This document shows positions 1-11,000 of a DNA stretch of 64,000 nucleotides, one piece after another. The DNA comes from Impatiens glandulifera. Lineage: Eukaryota; Streptophyta; Magnoliopsida; Ericales; Balsaminaceae. Positions within the stretch are counted from its first letter, which is position 1. Each line of letters begins with the position of its first letter. The stretch is from positions 38,165,382 through 38,229,381 of the forward strand of contig NC_061863.1 of the NCBI RefSeq assembly GCF_907164915.1, in the 5' to 3' direction. The notes below the pieces were generated by a model. The model saw only the letters and a list, made by a program, of their open reading frames with translations, was not told where the DNA came from and did not search any database. The translations under genes were made by a program, and so were the position numbers.

Positions 1-1640
1 ATGTTCGAATGTGTTACAGTCAAAGCATCTACTCGGCCTCTACTCATATGAGATTCTCATAATTGTGGGTTTCCTTTTCTGTCCATTATCGTCATCTAGT
101 ATGGAAGATTTCATCTCGGGTGTATCTCAATGCAAATCCTAGCATAAGTCATATGCTCACATTTTTCTGTAGTTCGGTCCATGTAGAGTGGACTCCCCAA
201 TAGACTCGCAAAGTGACTTAATGATTCATGGTTATACATGTGGGGAGGGATGTTGCGCAATTGGAACCAGATTTGCGTAGTTTCTTTGGGATTGATGAAG
301 AGGTTCATACCTTTTTCCCATTTTTCGAGTTTCATTTAGTTTTTCCCTACAAATGTGTGCTCGTTTATTAGAATATTTTCGAGATCTGATCCTTCTTTGA
401 ATTTGAGAATGTACAAGTCATGAATGTTTGATGTTACTTTTTCTAGACCATTTTCCCCCATCGTTCCATTAGGGTTTTTTTTGGTTACTAGAAATTGCAC
501 CTTGTTTATTTCGATGAAGTTGCCCACTATGACATTCTTCCATGACTTTACACAGTTTTCTCAACTTCTTGTGGTAGTTTGAATTCAAACGGGGAACGAG
601 TAATTTCAACATTTGGCTTAAATTTTCAAGGGAAAATCTTTCCAGTTTTTTGAACTAGATTGTCAGCTTTTGTTTCCCCTTTGTTTTTTTGCCCTGCATT
701 ATGTTTTTGTTGTTCATTCTGCTCATTACTCTGGTTTACCGTATTATCTGATCTCTACTCTACTTTTGATCTATTTTCTGATCGTTCCCTTGAGTTTTGC
801 TCTTTTTTTCAGCTTTTTTCCAGACCTGTGTACATTCCAATTAGAATTGTTCTTGATGAAGTAGACTCTAGTTTTGGGGCATTTAGAAAGCTCTCTCAAA
901 GTTTTAACAGATCGGCTCACAATAGTATTGTACTCCTCTTTTTTTAGAAGATTCCAGTCTTGTAGCTAATGTAGGTTGAGCCGCTCTGTGTACTGTTGAA
1001 TTTTATCTTTACTTAAAACGATTTGGCCATTCTTGCCAAGTATTCGTTATCTGATTTCTAAGCCATTTCAGGTTGATCCTTTCATTAAACCCGACCCTCC
1101 ATTTCCTCGGGTCTGTTTCTTTACTCAATGCTTCCGCTATTGTTTTTGCGTTTTTCCTATGTCACCTAAATTTCATGCATTAATTCTTTATATTTCCAAT
1201 TCTTTTTTGATTACTTTCTCTGCTTCTTCGTCTGAGGCAGATATCTCAATAGTCTTAAGTTGAATTTGATTCCCATTAGAATCCGAGTTAATAACTTGTA
1301 CATATTTATTTTGTAGATTATTTTCCATAACTACTCTCTCTTTTCCTAGAGCATGTCCTAGACTATCACAATCCAGGCTATCAACATGTATTCCACTAAC
1401 AGTTCTATTATAATTTGCATTCATCTCATGAGTGTTATTGGGATTGGTAGAAAACATACCTGGCGTGTTGACGACAAAATCCTTATTATTGCTCTTGCTC
1501 GCGTCAGTTTGATTTCCACCATTTCCTCCTAGCTTTGGAGACCCATGATTTTCAAGGAAAATATTCGTGTGATTCTCTCTTGAGCCTTTGTGGAGGTTAG
1601 TTGCATTCAAATTTTCTATCTTAGGATCAGGGGAGTAGGT
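1..1640 (-). pseudogene. LINE (L1-type) ORF1 remnant, DUF4283 plus start of zinc knuckle
   Basis: This is a decayed ORF1 of a plant L1-type LINE, the nucleic-acid-binding protein of a non-LTR retrotransposon. Reading the minus strand, 527-111 encodes a DUF4283-like domain: a KWEKGMNLF motif, then WFQLRNIPPHMYN, then SLLGSPLYMD. It is interrupted by an in-frame stop at about 336-338. After a frameshift near 110 the frame continues with SYE-stop-RPSRCFDC and runs off the window inside the CX2C part of a zinc knuckle. The stop before RPSR probably replaces a tryptophan codon. Upstream, 1610-1188 is a 140-codon Asn/Ser-rich open stretch that may be the variable N-terminal part. The section 1187-528 is not open, and I see only short fragments there. 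No ORF2 is visible because the window ends. The DUF4283 assignment is fairly safe, the N-terminal extent is not. Confidence 0.7.
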
Positions 1641-2280
1641 GTTGGATTCACCAATTGCCCGATTAAGAGAGTTGGCCGGGCTTGTCCCAACTATTGGCTA
1701 AGAGGGAATTGCACGTACTACTGAAGCTACGATGTTTGCAAAAGTTATATTTAAAGTGGCCGACACGAACGTATTCGTGTCGGCAAAGCTTTAAACAACT
1801 TTGCAGTACACATAGGTTTGAAATTTATAGAATTTCAAGGAAAATGATTTCTTGATGTACTCTAGTCTTGACCGAGAATGGTATCAATTGTTAATCGAGA
1901 GAGATCAACGAGGGGATTTAGTAAATTTCTTCGAAAAGACGACCCTTCCAATCGAGAGATGAAATCACGACGCACATAGAACACAAATCGCTTAAATCGC
2001 ACAGATGACACAGTTCGCAAGACAACGAACGATGTATGATTTCTTTGCGACTATGACAGAGGGTTTCGTCAACGACGATTACGACCGCGACAATATTGTC
2101 GGCATATCGCGGCGCACACGGCACGCTGATAGCACAGTTCACACTTCACTTAGGGTTTTGTCGTTCTTTTCTTTAGAACTTTTACTATTGTGCTCCTGAA
2201 TTTATCATATGCTGAAAATGGGTTAACGAATTAAGTATGTAGCCCACAAACACACTTAACTATTTATCTAAGTGCAGAAC
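1641..2280. other. Unassigned spacer
   Basis: I see no supportable gene here. Short open frames overlap on both strands at 1918-2199 but resemble nothing I know. The only structure is the palindrome at 1737-1805, listed separately. Confidence 0.5.
1737..1805. repeat. Imperfect palindrome with perfect 11-bp core stem
   Basis: The core GCCGACACGAA (1760-1770) is followed by CGTA and its exact reverse complement (1775-1785). The similarity continues outward with small gaps: TGCAAAAGTT and TTTAAAG on the left match TTTAAA and TTTGCA on the right. The arms are thus about 30 bp each around a 4-base centre. Such fold-back structures occur at ends of small DNA transposons. No target duplication was found. 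Confidence 0.7.
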
Positions 2281-2350
2281 TTACCGCCTGAAGGTTCGAA
2301 CCCAGAATCTTAGGGTGATTATTCACCTCTTATTGCCGCTTGGCTAGAAA
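2281..2350 (-). repeat. tRNA-derived SINE head (A and B box)
   Basis: On the minus strand, TAGCCAAGCGGC (2346-2335) resembles an RNA polymerase III A box. GGGTTCGAACCTT (2303-2291) is a good B box, about 31 bases further on. Between them is a TAAGAGGTGAATAATCACC stretch of the kind seen in tRNA-related heads of plant SINEs. A cloverleaf acceptor stem is not evident, so this is read as a SINE rather than a tRNA gene. The 3' end and target duplication were not located. Confidence 0.55.
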
Positions 2351-3540
2351 AGGGGAATTGACTAAGAAGTTTATTTGATGAAAAAAACATATATTAATAT
2401 ATCTTGTACTTATTCACTTGAATTTATATATTCAAGTTTAAGGAATTCAAATATAAATCACTAAATTAATAAAGTCATGTTAAATAGAAGAGATTATTAT
2501 TTATATAACATATTTTTAAATTTTTGTATAATGTATTTTATTTAAGTTAATTATTTTTTATTTAATTTAATATGTTTAATTTTAATTATATATATTATTT
2601 TTATAAAATTTAATCATTTATTAGCTTAAAGAGATTTATTAGCTTAAAGAGAAGGTTGTTAGATGTAGAGACATGGAAATGTGGGTAGATTTTAGAAAGA
2701 AAATATAAAATATGTGTACAAAATGAATAAATTTAGAGTTGACACATGTCATGTCATTCATATGTCATTTGACTAGGTGTTAATTTCGATCCGTGCTCAT
2801 ATTTTGTTATGCTCGTGTTGTGTTTGAGTTCATTTCATGTTGAATCGTGACTGTGTCATTATCGTTACAATTCGTAATCATGTTATCTCGTACTTGTGTC
2901 ATGTAAAAGTCATAATACAAGTGAGATAATATTGTTTGTATCATTCAATCAATATCGTGTTAGATCAAGTCAACCCAACCCAACTTTATACCTAACTAAC
3001 TTGATTGACCATATAAGCCATTCAAGTAATAGTTATTTGAAGTTATATAATAAAATTAATGAGTAATGTATTAGAAATAAAAAAGTTTCGATCTCATTCT
3101 TATTATATTTTGGGAACTCTATTTTGGTGAAAGTTGGTGTAATATCATGTTTTATTTATTAACTCTATCTATTTATATCTTTTTAATTATGAATTATTTT
3201 TCTTTTTGCTGGGAATTTTAATTATAACAAAGTGAAAGATTATTATTTAATGGCATGAAAAAATATTTGTAATAATTTTATTTTTTTATTATAATTATTT
3301 TTATTGATTTATGATCCTATTTTCAAATGTAAAAAACAAAACTAGATTTATGTCCGGCTATAACTTTTCATTTTATTATTTTTTTTTATCTAAATTAACT
3401 GTAATCTAATTTTTAATAATAATAAATTACTAAATCAAAATTACAATTAAACAAATCTATAATTGAATATTGTAGAAAATATTCTCAAATAATATTTATA
3501 TTTTTAATTGGTTGAAAACTAATATAATATTTAACTATTA
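2351..3540. other. AT-rich spacer, possible degenerate hAT-type MITE at about 2776-2995
   Basis: There is no coding signal. From about 2776 (TAGGTGTTAATTTCGATCCG) to about 2995 the sequence is rich in CGTGTTGTGTT and TCGTGTC words. This resembles the common plant MITE class beginning TAGGGGTGT. A similar GTGTCGTGT-rich stretch occurs at 58380-58680. Neither has clear terminal repeats or an 8-bp duplication. Confidence 0.35.
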
Positions 3541-4447
3541 AAAGATAATGTGACCAAATCAAAACTCATTCCAACTAGTACCATACTAATCCAATTAACC
3601 ACTTACCATTTTAGATCTAGCCTAGGTTAAGGAAATTAAATGAATAAGCCTAATCCTCTTGCGTTGACAGAATTAAATTCTTTTTTATATTTTCTTCATT
3701 TTCGTCGTTATATTTTTTCATTATCAATGTCATTAGTCTTGTGATCGTTTATCTAAAAAAAAATCACAAATTTAATGTAACTCCAAAGAGTTTTTATTTT
3801 GTTTTTTTTCGTATCCTACAAATTAAAAATAAAATACAACATATACAAAATTAAAATATAAGATACTCATCTCTCTATAATCGTCGTCATCACTTCGAGT
3901 ATTTTGCACTAAATCCATCTTATATAATTATCGTGAGATCTTACATCCACTTTGGAAAATCACCACAATCCATATAATCTCTAATCTCATAATCTCACAC
4001 TTTCATACTTCGGTCAAATACACATCTCAATTCTTATATTCTTATATTTTTAACTACCAATATCAGTTTAAAGCAACACAAAAATTGTCCAATCTCACCA
4101 TGTCATAATTTTTCTAGATCACAAGATTGACATTATTGCATCTTGCCTTTGTCATTGTGTAGTCCTCACTAACACATTTGAAATGAGAGAAATATCATAT
4201 ACTTCTTCAATTAAGAAAGACAAATTTCTTATTATTATGAATCAAATCATTTACACCCTTTATTTATTTAGTCATGATAGATCAATCTGAATAACTTACT
4301 TGAGTTGTAAGTCATCCATTTTTCTCTGAAGGAATAATGTTAGGCTACTTAACACAATATTACTAATATTGTAATTCTTACCGCGACCACTTTTACCCTA
4401 ATTCGAAAAACCAACCACCAATCATAATTCACCTCTCATATTGTAAC
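3541..4447. repeat. Degenerate dispersed repeat related to the array at 27270-29760
   Basis: Phrases here recur in the same order after 27300. Examples are a TTAAGG..ATTAA..GAA.AAGC..CTCTTGCGTTG stretch (about 3630 and 27315), TTCGAGTATTTTG..CTAAA (3895 and 27875), and lists of AACCACCAATC, CTCATA and CACACTTTCA words. It ends where the CACTA terminus candidate begins. No gene is visible. Confidence 0.5.
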
Positions 4448-4732
4448 CACTAGTGAAAATATGATCTTTACAAATAAATGTTTTACTTCTAATACATTAC
4501 TCATTAATTTGATTATAAGTGACAAAATCTTTCAGTATTGGCCTTCTCTTATAAATGATTTTCACTTCCTTAGCTTGTTTAAACTCCTAAGAACATAGTG
4601 TGTATTATTTTCTAAGTATATGGATTATGTTTAATTTTATAAGTGTATATATATTGTGTTTAATTATATATAGATGTGTGTATATGTATGTTTGTGTTTG
4701 ATGATAATTATGATGTGTGTAGTGTTTAATTA
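4448..4732 (+). mobile_element. Candidate left end of a CACTA transposon
   Basis: The sequence starting at 4448, CACTAGTGAAAATATG, has the five-base start that defines CACTA elements. The following 280 bp share a clear stretch of similarity (4535-4727) with 19030-19220, on the other side of TE1. The shared words are TATTGG.CTTCT, TTGT.TAAACT.CTAA, ATATGG.TTGTGTTTAATTTTATAAGTGTATAT and GTTTGTGT. This suggests TE1 landed inside the subterminal region of the CACTA element whose transposase follows at 20210. The right end was not found, so the boundary is an inference. Confidence 0.45.
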
Positions 4733-4824
4733 TGATAGAAAAATTAAGTAAGTTAATTTTCTTAAAACCGGCCACACATTACAATTTTTGAATATTTATT
4801 CTAAATAATCAAAAAGGGAGAAAT
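4733..4824 (+). repeat. 92-bp duplication carrying an extra polypurine tract inside the LTR
   Basis: TGATAGAAAAATTAAGTAA occurs at 4733 and again at 4825. Just before the second copy lies the tract AAAAAGGGAGAAAT, identical to the true polypurine tract before the 3' LTR. The 3' LTR has the same arrangement (17501 and 17593). The LTR has thus been extended by a piece of LTR start plus internal sequence ending in a polypurine tract. Confidence 0.85.
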
Positions 4825-5420
4825 TGATAGAAAAATTAAGTAAATTAATTTTGGAACCGGCCAGACAAACTAAACAGAAGTTAAACTTCATGTGCAGGTA
4901 CTGAACAAACCGGAACCGGAAATCTTGCATCAACAACCAGCTGCTATTATATCAAAGAAACCGGCTTCAAGTGATCAAGACAAATGATCACAGGAACCGG
5001 CTTCACTTTCTCAAGCAACCGGTTAGCAAAGAACAGAAGAATACACTTCAACCGGATCATAAGATACAAGACACAGAAACCGGAAAGTACAGATCAAAAG
5101 TCAGAAGATTCAAATCTCAAGAGTGACGTACTATGACGGAGGAAACGTGTCTCGAAAGTATAAAAGAAGATCGGATCCGATCAGAAGCATGGGAGGAAAG
5201 CAATGATGCCTTGGTGATCCGATGCTGACGACCGGAAGCGGATGTTCAACACGTGTATCAATCTGAAAACCGGTTATGTCATCATCTGCTCAAAGTCACC
5301 TGCATGAATGCCAGGTGTTGAACAAGTTGAAGCGTGCAAGCAATCCTTCTGCAGATAGGCGTGCTAATGATCAACCAATCCGCAAGAGAGAGAAGAAAGT
5401 AGCCGTTAGCTACTTTCAGC

Positions 5421-5428
5421 TATAAAAG
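5421..5428 (+). promoter_or_regulatory. TATA box of the TE1 LTR promoter
   Basis: TATAAAAG in the context CAGCTATAAAAGGAAG, 664 bp before the LTR end. The same site is at 18189 in the 3' LTR. Transcription would start about 30 bp downstream, giving the genomic RNA for gag and pol. Confidence 0.7.
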
Positions 5429-5686
5429 GAAGATCAATCGTCTTCATTCAATGCAAGAAGTTCGGGACTTGTAGTTGTGAGCCTCATAAATTCAAAAAGT
5501 CTTAAAACATTAAAGTCTAGAGAGATAAAGTTCTACGTTCGGTTTGCCTAAAACCGGAAGTCACTTGTGTGATAGTGTGTTGAGTTGTTGTATTACATCA
5601 AAAGTGTAAGTTTAGTGTAACCGGCGAGTAGCGAAGTTGGGCTCGACCGGAAGTGTAAATTGTAACTCTAAAGAGTTAGTGGAGAT

Positions 5687-5748
5687 CCTTCTCATAACCT
5701 GAGAAGAAGGGGTGACGTAGGAGGGTTTGCTCCGAACATCCATAAACA
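5687..5748 (+). other. Conserved two-hairpin block in the LTR
   Basis: Hairpin 1 is CCTTCTCA paired with TGAGAAG. Hairpin 2 is GGGTG..GGAG paired with CTCC..CATCC. The same block, with changed loops and partly changed stems, is present in TE2 (31618-31679 and 43771-43831) and TE3 (62775-62835), and again in TE1 at 18455-18516. It lies downstream of the TATA box, so it is probably present in the RNA. Confidence 0.6.
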
Positions 5749-6086
5749 AATTTCCTTGTCTTGTGTTCTTTCATTTCGCTTTCACTTCCCGCTGTCTTGC
5801 CGTAAACCGCAAACCAATTCTACTTCCAAAACCGGTCATTCACTTTCGTCAAACATCCTCCTTCCTAAAACATCATCTAAAGTCGCAAACGTTGCTTCAA
5901 CCTGAAACAGACACTTCCGCCCTTGAACACCGGTTCAAGAGTCTGTGACAGGTTGTGCAGTGCTGAGAACGGTTTTAGTCTCTAACCGGACTATCACCAA
6001 GTTGTGTGTGTGTTGTAAGCGGCCACCCTTAACCGAAACCGTAAAATTCACCCCGGTCCTCCAAGGGCGTCCCCGATCCTAACAAG

Positions 6087-6098
6087 TGGTATCAGAGC
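6087..6098 (+). other. Primer binding site of TE1 (initiator Met tRNA)
   Basis: TGGTATCAGAGC lies two bases after the 5' LTR. It is the standard complement to the 3' end of plant initiator methionine tRNA and primes minus-strand synthesis in copia elements. Confidence 0.9.
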
Positions 6099-6125
6099 CA
6101 GGTTCTTAGCACTCAAGCAACCAAA

Positions 6126-7739
6126 ATGGTGGGAAGCATGACTCACAGCGACAAGCCGCCAATGCTAAACAGCGAAGCATTTAGCAGTTGGAAGAAGCAG
6201 ATGTATTTACATCTGATAACATTAGATGATGAGATGAGCCGAGTCCTGAAAGAAGGACCGATCAAGATTAATAAGGAGGAAAGCCAGTGGACAAGTGAAG
6301 ATCGGAGAAGAAGCAACCTGGACAACCATTGCATGAGGCACATCTATAAAGCCATAGATAACAACACTTTGAACAAAATATCAGAGTGCGAAAATGCAAA
6401 GGAAGCCTGGGAAACGATTATCCAGATTCACGAGGGAAACGAAAAAACCAAGGAAAATAAAATCTTGGTGGCTACGCAGAAGTATGAGAACATAAGGATG
6501 AAACCGGGAGAAAACATGAAAGAATTTAGCAACCGGTTCACCAGCGTAGTAAGCGAGCTTCAGACACTCGGGAAGAAGTATGACAACCGAGAAGTGATAA
6601 TCAAAGCTTTAAGATCACTGCCAAGCACGTGGGACATCAAGACCATGGTGATGAGGGAGTCCAGCAACCTTGGGCAAATGAAGTTGCACGATGTGTTTGA
6701 GGACTTGAAAGCCTACGAATTCGAGATCAATTCTCGGATCGAAGATGAAACGTCAACATCAACCGCAACAAGAGCTTTAGTCACATCGGTGGAACCGGCG
6801 GCTCCAGTATCAACCGCACCGGCTCCAGTCAAAAACACCGATCAAATAACCGACGATGTGATGGCGATGCTAGCCCAGAAATTCGGAAAATTCATGAAGA
6901 AGAGCCAGCCACCATCTAACAATGATTTTAATTATAACTATGTAGATAAATCAAACAAAAGATGCTATAACTGTGATGGTTTTGGACATTTCAGGTCGGA
7001 ATGTAGAAAACCAAGAAGAGATGATAGAAAACCGGAGGGAAATTATCAAGGAAACTATCAAGGGAATAATTATCAAGGCAACCGGTATCAGGGAAACAAT
7101 TATCAAGGAAACAATTATCGGGGAAACAACAATAACCAGCGAAACGACTACCGAAGAAATGATGATCAACGTACTGATGAAGGAAAGGAGATCCAAAAAG
7201 CTCTCATTGCATCAGACGGTGGAAGTGAATGGGCATATTCCGACAATGAAGAAGGTGAAGAGAAAGTAACCTGCTTCATGGCAAACGACGAAGAGGTATT
7301 TGATTTCTCTTCTGATGAATTTACTAAAGAAGATCTAGTTTCTGCACTCAACCAAATGGTTGCTGAGTTCAGAAATATATCTGCGTATATGCCAGCATCT
7401 GTAGAAACTAAAAACGAACAAATAAATGATGAAAACGATAAAATATATGAGATCAAAACACATGAACCGGATGAACTATTCTCGGATGATGAGAAGACAG
7501 TTCAACCGGAAATGGAAACTGATGAACGAGCAATGTATGTCACAGCTGCGTGGGAGAGATCACGTCAAGCAGTAAAACAAATGTGTAACTATAAACGACA
7601 TCCGAAATGTAGATACGGTATAGGCTATGATCCAAGTAAACAAAATGAAGTAAAACAATCTAACGGGATGAAACTAACGAAAAATAATCTTCCATTTATA
7701 AAATTTATCAAAAGCTCACAAACCGAAAATGACTTATAA
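6126..7739 (+). CDS. gag: Gag (capsid-nucleocapsid) protein of TE1
   Basis: 537 residues. Residues about 20-200 match the copia Gag domain (UBN2 type): a WKKQMYLHLI segment, AKEAWETIIQIHEGN, then an LPSTWDIKTMVMRES segment. A CCHC zinc knuckle (CYNCDGFGHFRSEC, residues 280-293) binds RNA. It is followed by an unusual run of about seven NYQGN-type repeats (residues 307-341) rich in Asn, Gln and Gly. The acidic C-terminal part is SIRE-like. The start is the first ATG after the primer binding site with a good context (CAAAATGGTG). The frame ends in TAA at 7737, but conserved-looking coding sequence continues beyond it in the same frame. Gag forms the cytoplasmic virus-like particle. Confidence 0.93.
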   Translation: MVGSMTHSDKPPMLNSEAFSSWKKQMYLHLITLDDEMSRVLKEGPIKINKEESQWTSEDRRRSNLDNHCMRHIYKAIDNNTLNKISECENAKEAWETIIQIHEGNEKTKENKILVATQKYENIRMKPGENMKEFSNRFTSVVSELQTLGKKYDNREVIIKALRSLPSTWDIKTMVMRESSNLGQMKLHDVFEDLKAYEFEINSRIEDETSTSTATRALVTSVEPAAPVSTAPAPVKNTDQITDDVMAMLAQKFGKFMKKSQPPSNNDFNYNYVDKSNKRCYNCDGFGHFRSECRKPRRDDRKPEGNYQGNYQGNNYQGNRYQGNNYQGNNYRGNNNNQRNDYRRNDDQRTDEGKEIQKALIASDGGSEWAYSDNEEGEEKVTCFMANDEEVFDFSSDEFTKEDLVSALNQMVAEFRNISAYMPASVETKNEQINDENDKIYEIKTHEPDELFSDDEKTVQPEMETDERAMYVTAAWERSRQAVKQMCNYKRHPKCRYGIGYDPSKQNEVKQSNGMKLTKNNLPFIKFIKSSQTENDL

Positions 7740-8031
7740 CCGGAAGAAACGATTAAATACGTAGGTCCTAACGAATCTGAAAAATGGCTTCATCCTGAGA
7801 GAAATAAAGCCAACCGGAAACCGAATAAAAATAATAAAAACCGACATCGAAGAAGCCCATCACCACATAAAGCATTCTTGAGCAACGACCAAGAAGTTAA
7901 GCCAAATATTATCAAAACAATAACCGGGAAAGTGATCCGACTAATTCAAGTCTGGATCCCAAAGGGACTAATCAACCATGGACCCAACTAAATGTGGGTA
8001 CCAAAAAGTTGTAAATAATTGTTTGCTGCAG
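7740..8031 (+). other. Gag-pol junction: coding beyond the stop, frame change, possible splice acceptor
   Basis: After the gag TAA the same frame stays open for 83 codons to TAA at 7989, ending in a TITGKVIRLIQV segment that TE2 also encodes, then MWVPKSCK and another stop. Pol is in the +1 frame relative to gag. Just before the protease is TTGTTTGCTGCAG (acceptor after 8031), and TE2 has TGTATTTTTTGCAG at the same place. Translation of pol therefore needs readthrough plus frameshifting, internal initiation or splicing. The sequence does not decide which. Confidence 0.6.
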
Positions 8032-11000
8032 GTTAGGAGGAGCAACCGGTTGAAGAATTCTGAATGGTACTTGGACAGCGGATGCTCAAGACATATGACC
8101 GGAAACAAGGAGCTACTAACCGACATCAAGTATGAAACCGGAGCACTCATCACATTCGGGGATAACTCAAAAGGTAAAACCGTGGGCAAGGGTAAGATTG
8201 TCCATGGTGAACTATCCATAAATAATGTGTTATTGGTAGAAAAACTGAGTTTTAATTTACTAAGCATAAGCCAGATGTGTGATGTGGGATATAAAGTTGA
8301 ATTTCATAAAAACTCATGCTTAGTCAAGAATCAAAATGATGAAACCTTGTTAACCGGTAACCGGATAGGAAATATTTATAAAGTGAACTGGAAAACTGAT
8401 TTCGAAAAACCTGTGTGTATGATAGCCGGAAATGATCCAAACTGGCTTTGGCATAAACGGCTAAATCACTTGAATTTCAAAACGATTAACTTTATTTGTT
8501 CCAAGGAACTGGTTCACGGTTTTCCAAATGTTAAATTTTCAAAAGATAAAGTATGTGCTGCATGTCAAATGGGAAAACAAGTGAAATCATCTTTTAAAAG
8601 TAAAGGAAATTATCAATCTGAAAGATGTTTAGAACTGCTGCATATGGACTTGTTCGGTCCGGTTAGAGTAACTAGTTTAGGAGGCATGCACTATACTATG
8701 GTAGTTATCGACGATTACTCTAAATTTACTTGGGTTACTTTCCTAGCTTCTAAGAATCAAGCAACTTCAAACTTGATTAAACTGATTTTGAGGATACAAA
8801 ATGAAAAATCTATTCGAGTAAACAAAATTAGAAGTGATAGGGGAACTGAGTTCATTAACAGTAATTTAACTACTTTTCTTGATGATTCCGGTATTAGGCA
8901 CGAGTTGTCTAGTGCCAGAACTCCTCAACAAAACGGCCTGGCTGAGAGAAGAAACCGAACTCTCAAGGAAGCCGCAAGGTCAATGATAGCCGATTCGGGT
9001 ATCGCTCAAAATTTTTGGGCTGAAGCTATCAACACCGCTTGCTATACACAAAACCGATCTCTAGTGACTAAACGATTTTCGAAAACTCCTTTTGAAATTT
9101 ATTTTGATAAAATTCCAAATGTACGGTATTTTCGAATTTTCGGTAGTAAATGCTTTGTTCACAATAACGGCAAGATATACTTGACCGCTTTTGATGCTAA
9201 ATCCGATGAGGGAATAATGTTGGGATATTCAGCTGTGAGTAAAGCCTACAGAGTATATAATACTAGGACTTTAACAGTTGAAGAAACCGCACACGTTGTT
9301 TTCGATGAATCGGCTGAGCGAAACACTGCATTACCCTTCGACCTTCACAACAGAATGGAAAATTTCAATATCTATTCTGATGATGAAGACGAGGTTCCGG
9401 TTTTTAGACGCTTTGTCAAGGACCAAGCGGTTGATGTTGAAATTCAACCTGATCAAGCTGTTTTACCGCAGAAAGTTGACGCTTCAGTTTCTACTGAAGA
9501 AATCGGTCGGTCTGACTCTGTTCAACCTACCGATCAGTCTAACCTTGATCAGCCAGCCGAAAGCTTGGTAGACACGTCTCGGATTAACCTCAGAAGGAAC
9601 AAAAATCATCCTCTTGAACTAGTAATAGGTAACATCTCCTCACCCGTCCGAACTAGGCAACAAAATTTGGATCACTATGGAAACTCTGCTTTCATATCAC
9701 AAATTGAGCCGAAAAAGGTGGATGAAGCACTGTCAGATCCAGATTGGATCTTGGCAATGCAAGAGGAATTAAACGAGTTTGAGAGAAATAAAGTCTGGTA
9801 CCTAGTCCCTAGACCGAAAAATAAACCGGTCATAGGCACACGATGGGTATTCAGAAATAAACTCGATGAAAACGGTTTAGTTACGAGGAACAAAGCCCGG
9901 TTAGTGGCTCAAGGCTATAAGCAGGAAGAAGGCATTGATTTTGAAGAATCATTCGCACCTGTAGCTAGACTTGAGGCCATTAGAATATTTTTAGCATATG
10001 CAGCTTTCAAAAAGTTTAAAGTTTATCAAATGGATGTAAAAAGCGCTTTTCTAAATGGTAAAGTAAATGAAGAGGTGTATGTTAATCAACCTCCAGGCTT
10101 TAAAAATTCAGAACATAAAAATCACGTTTACCGGCTGAATAAGGCCCTTTACGGTTTGAAACAAGCTCCAAGAGCTTGGTACGATACTTTGACTCAATTT
10201 CTTTTTGATCACAAATTTACAATCGGTTCAGTAGACAAAACCTTATTTAAATTTGAAAGAAAGGAGCAAATTTTACTTGTTCAAATTTATGTTGATGACA
10301 TCATATTCGGGTCAACCGATCCAAAGTTATGTGACAAATTTTCGAAAATGATGACTGATAGATTTCAAATGAGTATGATGGGGGAAATGAGTTTCTTTCT
10401 AGGACTTCAGGTTAAGCAGATGGAAGCCGGAATCTTTATTAGCCAACCGAAGTATACAGCCGAACTGCTGAAAAGATTCGGGATGGATACATGTGCCGAA
10501 GCGGCTACGCCAATGAGTCCTTCCGTGAAGCTAGACAAAGATGAAGATGGTCAAGCAGTTGACATCACAGCATATCGAGGAATGATTGGTTCGCTGTTGT
10601 ATCTCACAGCTAGCCGACCTGACATTCTGTTTGCGGTTGGAGTATGCGGGAGGTTCCAGGCAAATCCAAAGCAATCTCATTATACGGCAGCTAAGAGAAT
10701 CTTAAAATATCTGAAGGGAACTCAAGAAGTGGGACTCTGGTATCCAAAAGACTCGAGCTTCAATCTAATAAGCTACTCCGATGCCGATTACGCGGGATGC
10801 AAAATCGACAGAAAGAGTACTAGTGGAACCTGCCAGTTTCTGGGTGACCGGCTAGTTACTTGGAGCAGCAAGAAACAAACGTCCGTTGCAACGTCAACCG
10901 CAGAGGCGGAGTACTTAGCGGCTGGAAGCTGCTGTGCACAACTCCTCTGGATTCAACAGCAACTCAGGGACTTCGGAATAGAAGCAAAGGAGTCTCCTAT

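Larger units (their letters stand above)
4733..6084 (+). repeat. TE1 5' LTR
   Basis: 1352 bp, from TGATAGAAAAATT to CCTAACA. It is the same length as the 3' LTR at 17501-18852 and differs at about four sites: near 4963 (G/A), 5507 (A/G), 5944 (G/A) and 6048 (T/G). It contains a 92-bp tandem duplication at its start, a TATA box at 5421 and a conserved hairpin module at 5687-5748. The word AACCGG and its complement are strikingly frequent. Confidence 0.95.

Noticed and set aside
660..947. 95-codon plus-strand ORF rich in Phe, Ser and Cys
   Set aside because: It is the complement of the purine-rich minus-strand LINE ORF1 region and has low-complexity composition.
1918..2199. Overlapping short ORFs on both strands
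   Set aside because: No resemblance to known proteins and no promoter or context. Likely chance.
2281..2350. Functional tRNA gene on the minus strand
   Set aside because: A and B boxes are present, but no acceptor stem or complete cloverleaf can be drawn. A SINE head fits better.
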